From: JAAUTT01 sp038213375
GTDB lineage: Bacteria > Bacteroidota > Bacteroidia > Bacteroidales > JAAUTT01
Length of the DNA: 64,000 nt
Direction of reading: 5' to 3'
NCBI GenBank assembly: GCA_038213375.1
Contig: JBBQTB010000031.1
Coordinates: 1 to 64,000 of the forward strand
Within the stretch, counting starts at the first letter, position 1. Every line of letters starts with the position of its first letter. Position numbers and translations under genes: made by a program. The notes below the pieces were generated by a model. The model was not told the origin of the DNA. It searched no databases and saw only the letters and a program-made list of their open reading frames with translations. Shown one piece after another: positions 25,788-35,400 of this stretch.

Positions 25788-26188
25788 TCCGGAATAAGTT
25801 AAATCTGATAATTTGGTTGATTAATCAAATTCTAACGATCATCCGTATTACCTATAGTATTTCCTTTTGGCAAAATTTTCGAAAAAATTGGTCCTGCTGG
25901 ATAAAATTTATATCTAAAGGGTATTTTACCCTGGAAAGGCAGGATAATAATGGAACAATAGTAATACAAAGCGTATTTTTTTTATTGGGAGATATAAATG
26001 TGCATATCCGTTCCAATCTTATGGCAAAGGATTTTGCTGAAATAGTTTCCTTTCATATAAAGGAGATGCAGAAATTTAAAGAGCAGGTATTTTTTTTTAT
26101 CCCTGTAGTTATTAGTTTATTATTGAATATAATCCAGGTTTTTTACTTAGTATACCAAATTACACTGTTTTTTAATAAAATATCTTAA
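25784..26188 (+). CDS. Unrecognised membrane protein with GDI module
   Basis: 134 residues. A hydrophobic N-terminal segment (LIIWLINQILTIIRITYSISF) and a C-terminal one (FFFIPVVISLLLNIIQVFYLVYQI) would place both ends in the inner membrane. Between them lies the shared module: FTLERQDNNGTIVIQ, FLLGDINVHIRSN and IVSFH. The alignment with the preceding protein from GDI to the terminal His needs no gap. It overlaps the upstream gene by 4 bp. The simplest reading is a membrane anchor for the two soluble module proteins; this is inference from the layout. Confidence 0.6.
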   Translation: MIRNKLNLIIWLINQILTIIRITYSISFWQNFRKNWSCWIKFISKGYFTLERQDNNGTIVIQSVFFLLGDINVHIRSNLMAKDFAEIVSFHIKEMQKFKEQVFFFIPVVISLLLNIIQVFYLVYQITLFFNKIS

Positions 26189-26205
26189 TGCCGACTCGAT
26201 GGTTG

Positions 26206-26255
26206 CTACCATAATGCCGTCCCGAGATGGGACTTGGAATTTTACTACCATAATG
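26206..26255. repeat. REP-like hairpin flanked by a direct repeat
   Basis: GTCCC-GAGAT-GGGAC (26219-26233) is a perfect 5-bp GC-rich stem in otherwise AT-rich DNA. It is flanked by two exact copies of CTACCATAATG (26206-26216 and 26245-26255). It looks like a dispersed repetitive extragenic palindrome. There is no T-run, so it is not a typical terminator. Confidence 0.5.
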
Positions 26256-26305
26256 AGATGATATACATTTTATGCGATTGACAATGATTTAATTAAACAA
26301 CTAAA

Positions 26306-27241
26306 ATGACAACTCTGAAATTTCTTTTAATTCTCTGCGTTCTTCCATTTATTGCTGGCTGTGCAAGTCTTACAAAAACTCAAATTGAAAGTGTTAACAC
26401 TTATTCTTGTCTTCTTGAAAAGTATTCAGAATATCCCGGTTCTATTATTGAAGAATTTATTCAGATAAAATATGACGTTGAGCAATTGAATACTGGTACC
26501 TTTAATGATACTGCAGTGAACTCAAAGCTATGGACATCCTATTACGGAAAGAAAAAAGCGTTGAAAGATGCTGAGAAAATTGATGTGGGAATTAAAGTGA
26601 TAGCCGAATACGCTTCAGCGCTTGTAATGCTCTCATCAGAAGATTTATCGAACCGTGTAGATAAAGGGTCAAAAAAATTGGGTTCAAATATCAATTCTTT
26701 AATTTCACAATACAACTTAAAGAGTGATAAAAAAATCCCCTCAGGTATAGGCAAATTAATAACTGGCGTGGTTTCTTTACTTGGGAGTAGCTACGTAAAG
26801 CAACAGCAGGCTACTGATCTGAAAAAGTTTATCAATGAGGGAGATAGTTTAATTTCAATGTTAACTGATGCAATTAAAACTGAATTGACGAAAACTGTTA
26901 TTAATGAATGGCTCATAGCATTAAAAGATGACCTGAAAAACAGACAGGTTAATTTTCTTCAAAACATACCACATTCTGAATACAAAGTTTATTTAGCTAA
27001 TTCCTATAATAAAGAAGTAGCTTTATTAATTGCCAGAATTGATAATTTGGAACAGCTTGCAAAAAAAACAATTAGCTCGATTGAAAAAATTAAAAAAGCC
27101 CATAAACAACTGTTGGTTCATATTCAGGAAAAAAATGAAATTAAGGCAGTTTTATCGGAAACTCAAAACCTTTATCTGTCAGTAAAGGATATTTATATTA
27201 ATTATCAAAAATTAACAACATCTCAATCTTCAACAAAATAA
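26306..27241 (+). CDS. Unrecognised helical lipoprotein
   Basis: 311 residues. The signal peptide ends in the lipobox FIAGC (Cys19), so it is a lipoprotein. The rest is predicted almost fully helical, with amphipathic stretches, a hydrophobic patch near 150-165 (IGKLITGVVSLLG) and a long C-terminal coiled-coil-like region (LARIDNLEQLAKKTISSIEK). There is no known domain. The next gene starts 2 bp after its stop, so both are cotranscribed. A helical exported lipoprotein plus a small helical partner with a hydrophobic end could form a membrane-associated complex, but no function can be given. Confidence 0.65.
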   Translation: MTTLKFLLILCVLPFIAGCASLTKTQIESVNTYSCLLEKYSEYPGSIIEEFIQIKYDVEQLNTGTFNDTAVNSKLWTSYYGKKKALKDAEKIDVGIKVIAEYASALVMLSSEDLSNRVDKGSKKLGSNINSLISQYNLKSDKKIPSGIGKLITGVVSLLGSSYVKQQQATDLKKFINEGDSLISMLTDAIKTELTKTVINEWLIALKDDLKNRQVNFLQNIPHSEYKVYLANSYNKEVALLIARIDNLEQLAKKTISSIEKIKKAHKQLLVHIQEKNEIKAVLSETQNLYLSVKDIYINYQKLTTSQSSTK

Positions 27242-27243
27242 TT

Positions 27244-27585
27244 ATGAACTCTGAAAAAACTAATACATACAAGCAAGTTGTAGAGGCTTTAAAGGTTGTG
27301 AACAGTTTCAGAACATATGGTAATGTTGATACTCCCGAAAGAGCTGTTTTAGACGAAATGGCTTTGGTATTGGAAGCATTGTCGTGGGAAATAATATCCG
27401 ATGACATGTCAAAAGTACTTGATTCGATTACATTAAAATTGACTGATCTTAAAAGGTTAAATAAAAAAATCAACGCTAGTTATGAACACCTTAAAAGAGT
27501 GTCCGACAAAATTACGCAAGTAGCTGAAGCAGTAGGTGTTCTTGTCGGAATTATTACAAGAGCAATTTCAGCTGGTTTACTGTAA
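27244..27585 (+). CDS. Unrecognised small helical protein
   Basis: 113 residues, no signal peptide, nearly all helical (ITLKLTDLKRLNKKINASYEHLKRVSDKI). It ends in a hydrophobic, possibly membrane-binding helix (AVGVLVGIITRAISAGLL). It starts 2 bp after the stop of the lipoprotein gene and so is probably its functional partner. I recognise no family. Confidence 0.6.
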   Translation: MNSEKTNTYKQVVEALKVVNSFRTYGNVDTPERAVLDEMALVLEALSWEIISDDMSKVLDSITLKLTDLKRLNKKINASYEHLKRVSDKITQVAEAVGVLVGIITRAISAGLL

Positions 27586-27622
27586 ACCAATTAATTCAAA
27601 TACTTAAATAAACTAACTAATT

Positions 27623-29131
27623 ATGAAACAATCATTTTTATTTCTTTTCTGTATGCTTACGATAAATTCTTTCGCTCAGGAACCTATGGGCGTTTTTAAG
27701 TTCAACAAAGACATTGGTTCACCAAAGCTGGCTGGTTCCGCCAAGTATGATGAAGCCACACAAACCTATACCATTAAAGGCGCTGGTTACAATATCTGGG
27801 CTGATCGTGACGAACACCATTATCTGTACAATAAACTGAAAGGCGATTTTATCCTTACAGCCAATTTTGAATTTGAAGGTGTAAATTTAGAACATCGTAA
27901 AATTGGTTGGATGGTTCGTGCTTCTGATAACGCCAACTCAGTGATGTGCGGTGGATTTCTTCATGGAGACGGGCTTACTGCGATGCAATGGAGAGAAAGA
28001 ACGGGCGCCGTGATGCAAAATCCGTTTGACGACATTTGGGCGCAAAAACATTATTTTCAAATTATTCAACTGGAACGAAAAGGCAAAACCCTGATCGTAA
28101 GGGTTGCCAACCCTGGAGAACCATTACAGGAAATCAGTTCTAAAATGATGGAATACATGCCCGATGAAGTATTGGCCGGAATCGTCATTGGATCACATGC
28201 CGTGGATGTGATAGAAACAGCTAAAGTTTGGAACGTACGAATCGACCAACCGGTTGCCGAAGCCTACGATCCGGGAAAAGATGGCTGGATCGGTTGCCGC
28301 ATGGAAACCATGAATGTATTTGATGGTAAACGTAAAGTAATTTACGAAAAAAATAACCGGTTTGAAGCTCCAAACTGGATGCCTGATGGTAAAAAATTAC
28401 TTTTCAATATGGATGGTTCTCTTTATACAATACCAATTGAAGGAGGTGCTTTAGAAAAAATAAATACCGGCACCGCTAACCAACTAAACAACGATCATTG
28501 TATTTCGTTTGACGGAAAAATGCTGGCTATAAGTAGCAACAATGGCAAAGGATCCAGCGTTTACGTGTTGCCCCTCGATGGAGGCTCACCCGTGCAAGTA
28601 ACAACCGAAACACCTTCGTACATGCATGGTTGGGCTCCCAACAACAAAGAACTGGTTTATGTTGCTCAACGTAAAGGTGTCAATATTTATAACATCTACA
28701 AAAATTCAATAAAAGGTGGTAATGAAATTGCATTGACTAACAATCAACGGCTCGAACATGTTGACGGTTGTGAGTATTCACCTGATGGCAAATACATTTA
28801 TTATAACGGTAGCAAAAATGGTGGCACAATGCAGATTTGGCGGATGAAACCAGATGGAAGTGAGAAAGAACAGCTTACTTTTGATGAGTTAAATAACTGG
28901 TTTCCGCATATTTCACCTGATGGTAAATGGATCGTCTTTATATCCTTTCAGCCAAACATTGAATTGAATTCTCATCCTTCTTATAAGTTTGTTACACTGC
29001 GTCTTATGCCAACTTCCGGAGGAGCGCCACGGGTAATTGCCTATTTATATGGAGGTCAGGGATCTTTCAATGTAAATTCATGGTCGCCCGACAACAAACA
29101 TATTGCATTTGTAACCAATTCAGACAAATAA
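27623..29131 (+). CDS. Secreted TolB-like PD40 beta-propeller protein
   Basis: 502 residues with signal peptide ending TINSFAQ (about 19). Residues of about 20-205 form a concanavalin-like (DUF1349-type) beta sandwich (IKGAGYNIWADRDEHHYLYNKLKGDF, KIGWMVRASDN). From about 230 on there are WD40-like PD40 repeats such as APNWMPDGKKLLFNMDG, YSPDGKYIYYNGSKNGG and ISPDGKWIVFIS. This architecture is common among exported Bacteroidota proteins annotated as TolB-like; here it is not TolB of the Tol-Pal system. Sugar or protein binding is likely, without a clear enzyme function. Confidence 0.8.
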   Translation: MKQSFLFLFCMLTINSFAQEPMGVFKFNKDIGSPKLAGSAKYDEATQTYTIKGAGYNIWADRDEHHYLYNKLKGDFILTANFEFEGVNLEHRKIGWMVRASDNANSVMCGGFLHGDGLTAMQWRERTGAVMQNPFDDIWAQKHYFQIIQLERKGKTLIVRVANPGEPLQEISSKMMEYMPDEVLAGIVIGSHAVDVIETAKVWNVRIDQPVAEAYDPGKDGWIGCRMETMNVFDGKRKVIYEKNNRFEAPNWMPDGKKLLFNMDGSLYTIPIEGGALEKINTGTANQLNNDHCISFDGKMLAISSNNGKGSSVYVLPLDGGSPVQVTTETPSYMHGWAPNNKELVYVAQRKGVNIYNIYKNSIKGGNEIALTNNQRLEHVDGCEYSPDGKYIYYNGSKNGGTMQIWRMKPDGSEKEQLTFDELNNWFPHISPDGKWIVFISFQPNIELNSHPSYKFVTLRLMPTSGGAPRVIAYLYGGQGSFNVNSWSPDNKHIAFVTNSDK

Positions 29132-29179
29132 TTGAATATTTTCTAAAGGAATCGTCATCTTTGCATCAATTCATCATCT

Positions 29180-30205
29180 ATGGCGGTTTTTTTTCGAATT
29201 TCATGGTTATTTGTTTTGCTGAGTTTAGTTGGCTGTCGTAATTCTCCCGAAAGGTCGTTTTATTACTGGAAAACGACCTTTACTTTGTCGGCTCCTGAAC
29301 GAAAATGTATTGCCCTCCATCGGGTAACTAAATTGTATATCCGGTTTTTCGATGTGGATTGGGATCAGGCCACCGGCCAAATCGTTCCTGTTGGTAGGAT
29401 ATTCTTTCGCGATTCAGTTCCTACCGATGTTACGGTGATCCCAACGGTATATTTGGTGAACAAAACATTACAGAAAATAACCAGCAAGGAAATCTATGGT
29501 CTCTCGAAACGAATCCTGGGTTTGGTCAACAGCATTTCTGAGACGAATCATTTTTTATATTCTGAAATTCAACTTGATTGCGATTGGACCGAAACCACAC
29601 GTGATAAGTACTTCGCAATGATAAATATCCTTCGCACCGAATTAAAGAAAAGCCACAAAACGCTATCAGCTACTATTCGTCTTCATCAGGTTAAATATGC
29701 CAAAATAACAGGTATACCACCTGTTGAACGAGGAATGTTAATGTATTACAACATTGGTAAGATAGACGCCGGTTTTGGAAGGAACTCAGTTTTTAACGCT
29801 ACCGATGCTGCTAAATACACAGATTATATTGCTGATTATCCTTTGCCGCTGGATGTGGCTCTTCCCTCATTTTCGTGGGGAATACACATTCGAAATAAGA
29901 AGGTGATCGAACTTTTAAATAACATGGGTTTGAAGGATTTTAAAAATAATGATAATTTTACATCCACCGACCCGGTTAACTTTCGGGCGAATTACTCCTT
30001 TTTCTTTCGGGGATTCTATTTTAAGAAAAACGATTGTGTAAAAGTGGAGGAAATAAGTCCACAACTTTGTAAAGAGGCCGCCCGGCAAGTGAATGAAAAA
30101 ATGGTAAAGAAACCAGTAATAGTGGCTATATTTCATCTCGATTCAACAATTATTTCACATTATGAAGAACGTGATTTCGAAGAAGTTTTTGATTCCTTTC
30201 GTTAG
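29180..30205 (+). CDS. Conserved Bacteroidota lipoprotein, TIM-barrel-like (DUF3142-like)
   Basis: 341 residues. Signal peptide with lipobox LSLVGC (Cys about 19). The body has the pattern YYWKTTF ... KLYIRFFDVDWD ... EIQLDCDWTETTRDKYF ... LSATIRLHQVKY ... PPVERGMLMYYN, which I associate with a family of glycoside hydrolase-like barrels near DUF3142. Acidic residues in LDCDWT could be catalytic. The gene overlaps the next one by 44 bp, suggesting strong coupling. The substrate is unknown. The family link rests on motif recall and is moderate. Confidence 0.55.
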   Translation: MAVFFRISWLFVLLSLVGCRNSPERSFYYWKTTFTLSAPERKCIALHRVTKLYIRFFDVDWDQATGQIVPVGRIFFRDSVPTDVTVIPTVYLVNKTLQKITSKEIYGLSKRILGLVNSISETNHFLYSEIQLDCDWTETTRDKYFAMINILRTELKKSHKTLSATIRLHQVKYAKITGIPPVERGMLMYYNIGKIDAGFGRNSVFNATDAAKYTDYIADYPLPLDVALPSFSWGIHIRNKKVIELLNNMGLKDFKNNDNFTSTDPVNFRANYSFFFRGFYFKKNDCVKVEEISPQLCKEAARQVNEKMVKKPVIVAIFHLDSTIISHYEERDFEEVFDSFR

Positions 30206-32435
30206 CGCCTCGCTTATTCTTGTGACAGGAATTATTCTTGCATGTGCCAGTGGTGAAGATTTTTCGAATTTCTACAACTCTTTTTTTGCTCCTGAAGTGA
30301 GTCAGACTTCTGAAGGTTCTCCTTTTTACCGAACCGTTCAGACATTTTATGGCGATGTTTCCTTCCATGATGCCGTGAACACCTTCGATTCGATCAATAT
30401 AGACGAATGGCATCATTATTTTTCCAAAAAAGTGATGAAAAAGGACCTCGTATACTTGGTATACCAATCCCCTATTGGCCAACTAGATTCGTTGATCTTT
30501 TTCATAAAAAATACGAATTTCCCATTGATACAGCACTTGCGAAAGAACTCACTGCTTTTAGTAGAAGACAAAGCAACCGTAAAGGAGGCGCTTTTCTATC
30601 TTGGTTTTGCAAAGCGATGCGAACCATTTGCCACCTATAACCCAGGATGGTGGAAGGACAATAAAAAGGATCCTCGCGAAAATACTGGTGGGATGGACAA
30701 ATTGATCCAAGGAGGAAAAAAAGCGCTTGTGAACATCAAATCGGGGTTTATACGAGAGCGTTACCTGTTTCAAATCATGCGTCTCCTCTACAATTCGGGC
30801 CGCACAAGCGAATGCATCGATTACTACGACCAGCATAAGGATGAGTTTACATCTGGCAATACCATTCATTACCGAACGCTCGGATATGTGGCTGCTTGTT
30901 ATTATGATCAGAAGAATTTTAGCGAAGCCAATTATTTATATGCCGTATTGTTCGACAAATGCAAACCTATGCGGCAAACTGCCTTTTTAAGCTTTCATCC
31001 CCAGGAAGAAGCTGATTGGAAAGGTTCGTTAGCCTTGGCAAAAAACCTTCGGGAAAAAGAAACACTTTGGCATCTGCTGGGCATCTATGTGGACCCCCAA
31101 CGGGCTATGGAGCAGATTTATGCCCTCAATCCCAAATCGAATTTACTTAATCTTCTGTTGGTAAGGGCAGTCAACATCAATGAGGAATTATTTGTTCCTA
31201 ATATCTCAAACTGGTATGGTGACAAGGATTCCACCTATGTGTTAAAATCCCAGAAGGTTGACAGCTCTTTGTTTAGTTTTGTAAGGAAAATAGCGGATGC
31301 CGGAAATACAGAGAAAGCTTTTCTTTGGAACCTCTCGGCAGGGTATTTGTGTTTGGCTTCAGGCGATTATCAGCATGCAGCCAAATACTTCGACAAAGCA
31401 GAAGGCGGTTCGGTCAATCATACACTGGTGAATGATCAGATCAGGGCATTTCGCCTGATGAGCCGGGTGGAAACCTATGTTAAACCTGATCCAAATACAG
31501 AAGATCTCCTAACATCCGAATTATCATGGCTAGACAAGGAAAAGCATTTGCCAGCCTTTCGAAGTGGCTGCATTTATGCATGGTCGTTAAGCCGCTTGAG
31601 TGAAAAGTACCGTGCCTGGGGCGATACAACTAAAGCCCAGTGTCTGGATCAGAGTCAGTATCAATTATTTTATGACAATGAAAAACAGATCATCGACATG
31701 ATTTCCCTGATGGACAAACCAAGAAAAACAAAATTCGAACAATTCATATTGAGCGTGCATCCTTACCATCGGTCCGAATTGTTCAATCATCGGGCAATCA
31801 AACTTATTTATCAATATAAATTCAGAGAGGCTTTGGCAATGTTTGATAATGCGAAAGGATCGGGAGATTCAGGTATTGATTCCGACCCGTTTATCATCCA
31901 TATCAAGGATTGCCACGATTGCGATATACTGGCAGAAAAGAAAGACGTGTATTCAAAATATACGTTCCTTCAGCGAATGCTGGAACTGGAGAGAAAGATT
32001 GTTTCCGTTCCGAAACGAGCTTCGGAATACTATTTTCTTATGGCGAACGGTTTTTACAACATGACCTATTTTGGCAACGCGCACGATGTCTATAGCGGTG
32101 CATTCAATGGGATTATCACCACAGGGTTAGTCAGTTTTTATTATCCAAATGAAACCTTGACAAGTCCGGTCTTCGATTGTTCCAAAGCAGCCGAATACTA
32201 TAAAAAAGCAATGAAGGCCTCATCGGACAAAGAGTTTAAAACCAAGTGCTGCTTTATGGCTGCCAAATGCGAACAGAATGTCTACTTTGTTACCCGATCG
32301 ATGGATTATAAAAATTCCATCAAATCAGGCCTTTGGTTTAAAAGGCTTCGAAGCGATTTTTCTAAAACAACTTATTACAAGGAAATCATCGAGGAATGTG
32401 GATATTTCAGGACGTTTTTGGGGATGCAGAAGTAA
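30162..32435 (+). CDS. Exported helical-repeat (TPR-like) protein
   Basis: 757 residues. The N-terminus has a signal sequence with a possible lipobox (GIILAC, Cys about 28), so it may be a lipoprotein. The rest is mainly helical and TPR-like, for example AACYYDQKNFSEANYLYAVLF, AGYLCLASGDYQHAAKYFDKAEGG and KLIYQYKFREALAMFDNA. It starts inside the end of the preceding lipoprotein gene and in another frame, so the two are coupled and probably act together at the cell envelope. It converges on the propeller-SpoIIE gene with only 36 bp between the stop codons. Confidence 0.65.
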   Translation: MKNVISKKFLIPFVSASLILVTGIILACASGEDFSNFYNSFFAPEVSQTSEGSPFYRTVQTFYGDVSFHDAVNTFDSINIDEWHHYFSKKVMKKDLVYLVYQSPIGQLDSLIFFIKNTNFPLIQHLRKNSLLLVEDKATVKEALFYLGFAKRCEPFATYNPGWWKDNKKDPRENTGGMDKLIQGGKKALVNIKSGFIRERYLFQIMRLLYNSGRTSECIDYYDQHKDEFTSGNTIHYRTLGYVAACYYDQKNFSEANYLYAVLFDKCKPMRQTAFLSFHPQEEADWKGSLALAKNLREKETLWHLLGIYVDPQRAMEQIYALNPKSNLLNLLLVRAVNINEELFVPNISNWYGDKDSTYVLKSQKVDSSLFSFVRKIADAGNTEKAFLWNLSAGYLCLASGDYQHAAKYFDKAEGGSVNHTLVNDQIRAFRLMSRVETYVKPDPNTEDLLTSELSWLDKEKHLPAFRSGCIYAWSLSRLSEKYRAWGDTTKAQCLDQSQYQLFYDNEKQIIDMISLMDKPRKTKFEQFILSVHPYHRSELFNHRAIKLIYQYKFREALAMFDNAKGSGDSGIDSDPFIIHIKDCHDCDILAEKKDVYSKYTFLQRMLELERKIVSVPKRASEYYFLMANGFYNMTYFGNAHDVYSGAFNGIITTGLVSFYYPNETLTSPVFDCSKAAEYYKKAMKASSDKEFKTKCCFMAAKCEQNVYFVTRSMDYKNSIKSGLWFKRLRSDFSKTTYYKEIIEECGYFRTFLGMQK

Positions 32436-32471
32436 ACTGTCGGATCAAATTCCTACTATACCGGCTGATTT

Positions 32472-35400
32472 TCAAAGTCGGATTCCCCAAACGGTGATAT
32501 CATCCGTTTGAATGGTTTGCTTCTTCCATTCCTGAAGTTTCTTCTCCAACAATTCCTTTTGGGTGACCAAGGGCAAATAATGGATTTCAAATAATGTTTC
32601 TTTAAACCTGCGACTTAAGTATTTTTTATCATGATCCCCACCAAACTGATCCTTAAATCCGTCAGAAAAAAGATACAACATATCTCCTTTGGTATAAAAA
32701 AATTCTTTCAGAGTAAACGGCTGATAGCTATCATTGTAGCCGCCAACCATGATGTGATCCGCCCCTATAATTTCCAATTTACCTTCATGAACAAATATAA
32801 GATCATTCATGGCACCGGTATATTGAAGTTTATGGTGATTCTTGTCCAGAACACATAAAGCGATATCCATGCCATCATTGGTGATACTATCTTTTCTGTT
32901 TTGCTGAAGCAAAAGGTTAACACTTACGCGTAAGGCCGACACGATGGCATCTGCCTGTGTTATTCCCTGGATATTAACGATTTCATTTAAAAAGGTTATG
33001 CCTAACAAACTCATAAATGCCCCTGGAACCCCGTGACCTGTGCAATCTGCAACTGAAAAGATAATTTTATCCTGTTTTTCTGCAACCCAGTAAAAGTCGC
33101 CACTTACAATGTCTTTGGGTTTGTTGAAGATAAAATTGTTGGGAAATAATGTATTTACCAGCTCATGAGTTGGAAAAACTGCTGTTTGAATATAGCTGGC
33201 GTAGGTGATGGATGAAGTTATTTCAGTATTTCGTTTTTCAATCACATCCCGTTGTTTCTCAATTTCACTTTTCTGTGATTGAATTTCCACTGTTCGTTCG
33301 AGTACTTTTTTTTCCAGTAAACTCTTCTCTGCAATTAACCTTTTAAACCGCCATTTTAAATAAAAGAAAATCAACAAGGTCAGACTGATAAGCATACCTA
33401 CATAAAACCACCAATTTTTCCAAACGGTTTTTTTTACGATAATGCGAAAGGTGAGTGGGGTTTGGGTGACTACCCCATCCCCACTGGAAGCTTTTAAAAC
33501 AAAGGTGTATTCCCCTTCTGTCAGATGAGGATAAACTACACTCGTGTTTTTTGTGACATCAGACCATTGCTCATAACCATCTAACCTGTATTGATAGGTA
33601 ACCAATGCAGGTTCCCTAAGACTAAGACCAAAAAAATCAATTCTCAATTTGTAGGTTCCCGGAGAAAGAATGATTGTATTGGCAAATTCTTTCACTTCAT
33701 CGTTGACCTTAACCGACGTGATCCCTAATACAGGAGCTATAAGATGGGCTTGCAGCGACGATGGTTCATAGGAAACCACACCATGATCTGATCCAAACCA
33801 GATTTGGCCATGTAAACTGATACTGGTTGCATTGGGATTAAACTGATAATGATCTGTTATGTCCTCGAATTGTTCAATAGGTTTCACGGAAAAATCCATG
33901 GTTCCGATTTTAGATAACCCTCCTTTGTGTCCAACCCAGATATTTTTTTGTGAATCAGCTATAATCGAATAACAATAATTGGACAAGAGCCCTTCTTTAA
34001 CCGTCAGGTTCGCTATGGAATCGTGTCCGATCATATAAACTCCGTTTCCATTGGATCCAACCCATATTCGCGACTCTGAATCTTCAGTGATTGGCCCCAA
34101 CGTGAAATTTGAATTGTTTGAACTTAATGGTATCCTCACGACCTTTTCATTCTGAATATAGGCCAAAACATTACTATTTGAACTCACCCACAGCTTGTTA
34201 TTATGGTCGATATATATACCATTAATTGCATTATGAGGCAAACCCTGATGAATGGTATACCATTTTTTCACATGGTCGCCACGTTGAACGTTCAACAAAC
34301 CTTTTTTTGTGCCAATCCATAGCTGATCACCTTTTCCTGTTATCTTGCTAATCGAGTTTTCAAGTGTTCCCTCGTCCACCGGATATTTGGTAAATTTTTC
34401 GGTTGTTGTCTCCATGCAATATACCCCATTTTTTGAGGTTCCTATCCATAGTACCTTTCCATCGGGAGAATAGATTGAAGTAATGGTATCATTAGGTAAT
34501 CCATTGCCCTTGCCATAAAAGCTGACCATTTTATCCGATGTCTGATCAATTTTTACCAACCCTTTATCGGTACCCAACCACTTGTATTTCTGATCGAAAA
34601 AAAAAGAGAATACATTAAACCCAACTTTTTTGTTGTCTAGGGGAAAAGTAAAAAATGTTTTTCTGATTATCTGAGATAAACCTTCTCCGTAATTGCCTGA
34701 CCAGATATTTCCTTCACTGTCCTCAAAAACAGTTTTAACATTATTCAAAGCATATCCATGGGTGGCATTAAAAAGAATCTCCTGAAACTTTCCGGATGCC
34801 GTATAGTGTAATTTGACAAGACCATTTCCAAAAGTAGCAAGCCATAAATTTGATTGGCTGTCTTCATTCAGATCCTGAATCCCGGAAAAGTCAACATCCG
34901 GATCAGCTTTAATTTTTAAAACGCTGATCTGTTCCCCTTTTTGATCCAAAAGAAAAATACCATCATTTTCTGTGGCGATATAAAATCCATGGTTATTCTT
35001 TCTTTTTTTGATGCAAATGATTTTGGATGCAGGGATTTCCGTGATTGACCTGAATATTTCAATTTGCCCCGGATTTTTTAAACTGCAATATAACAGTCCT
35101 GATATAGTGCCAACCAGCAATTCCTTTTCATTCAGAAATTCAAACGTTGTTACAAACTGCTGTGCTTTAAAGGTATCTCGTTTCACCACCCCTTTTTGTT
35201 TGTTCAATTCCAGTAAACCTTCGGAATAGGAGCTCACCCAAACATGGCCATCCAGATCTTTTGCAAAATGTGTCATCGGACTCTGAATGAAAATCGGGTT
35301 AGTTACGGTATGAAACTTTTTTCCGTTAAAGCAGGACAATTTGCCGTTCAGATGCCCAAACCATAAACATTTTCCATCTACGATGCCAGATGATATAAAA

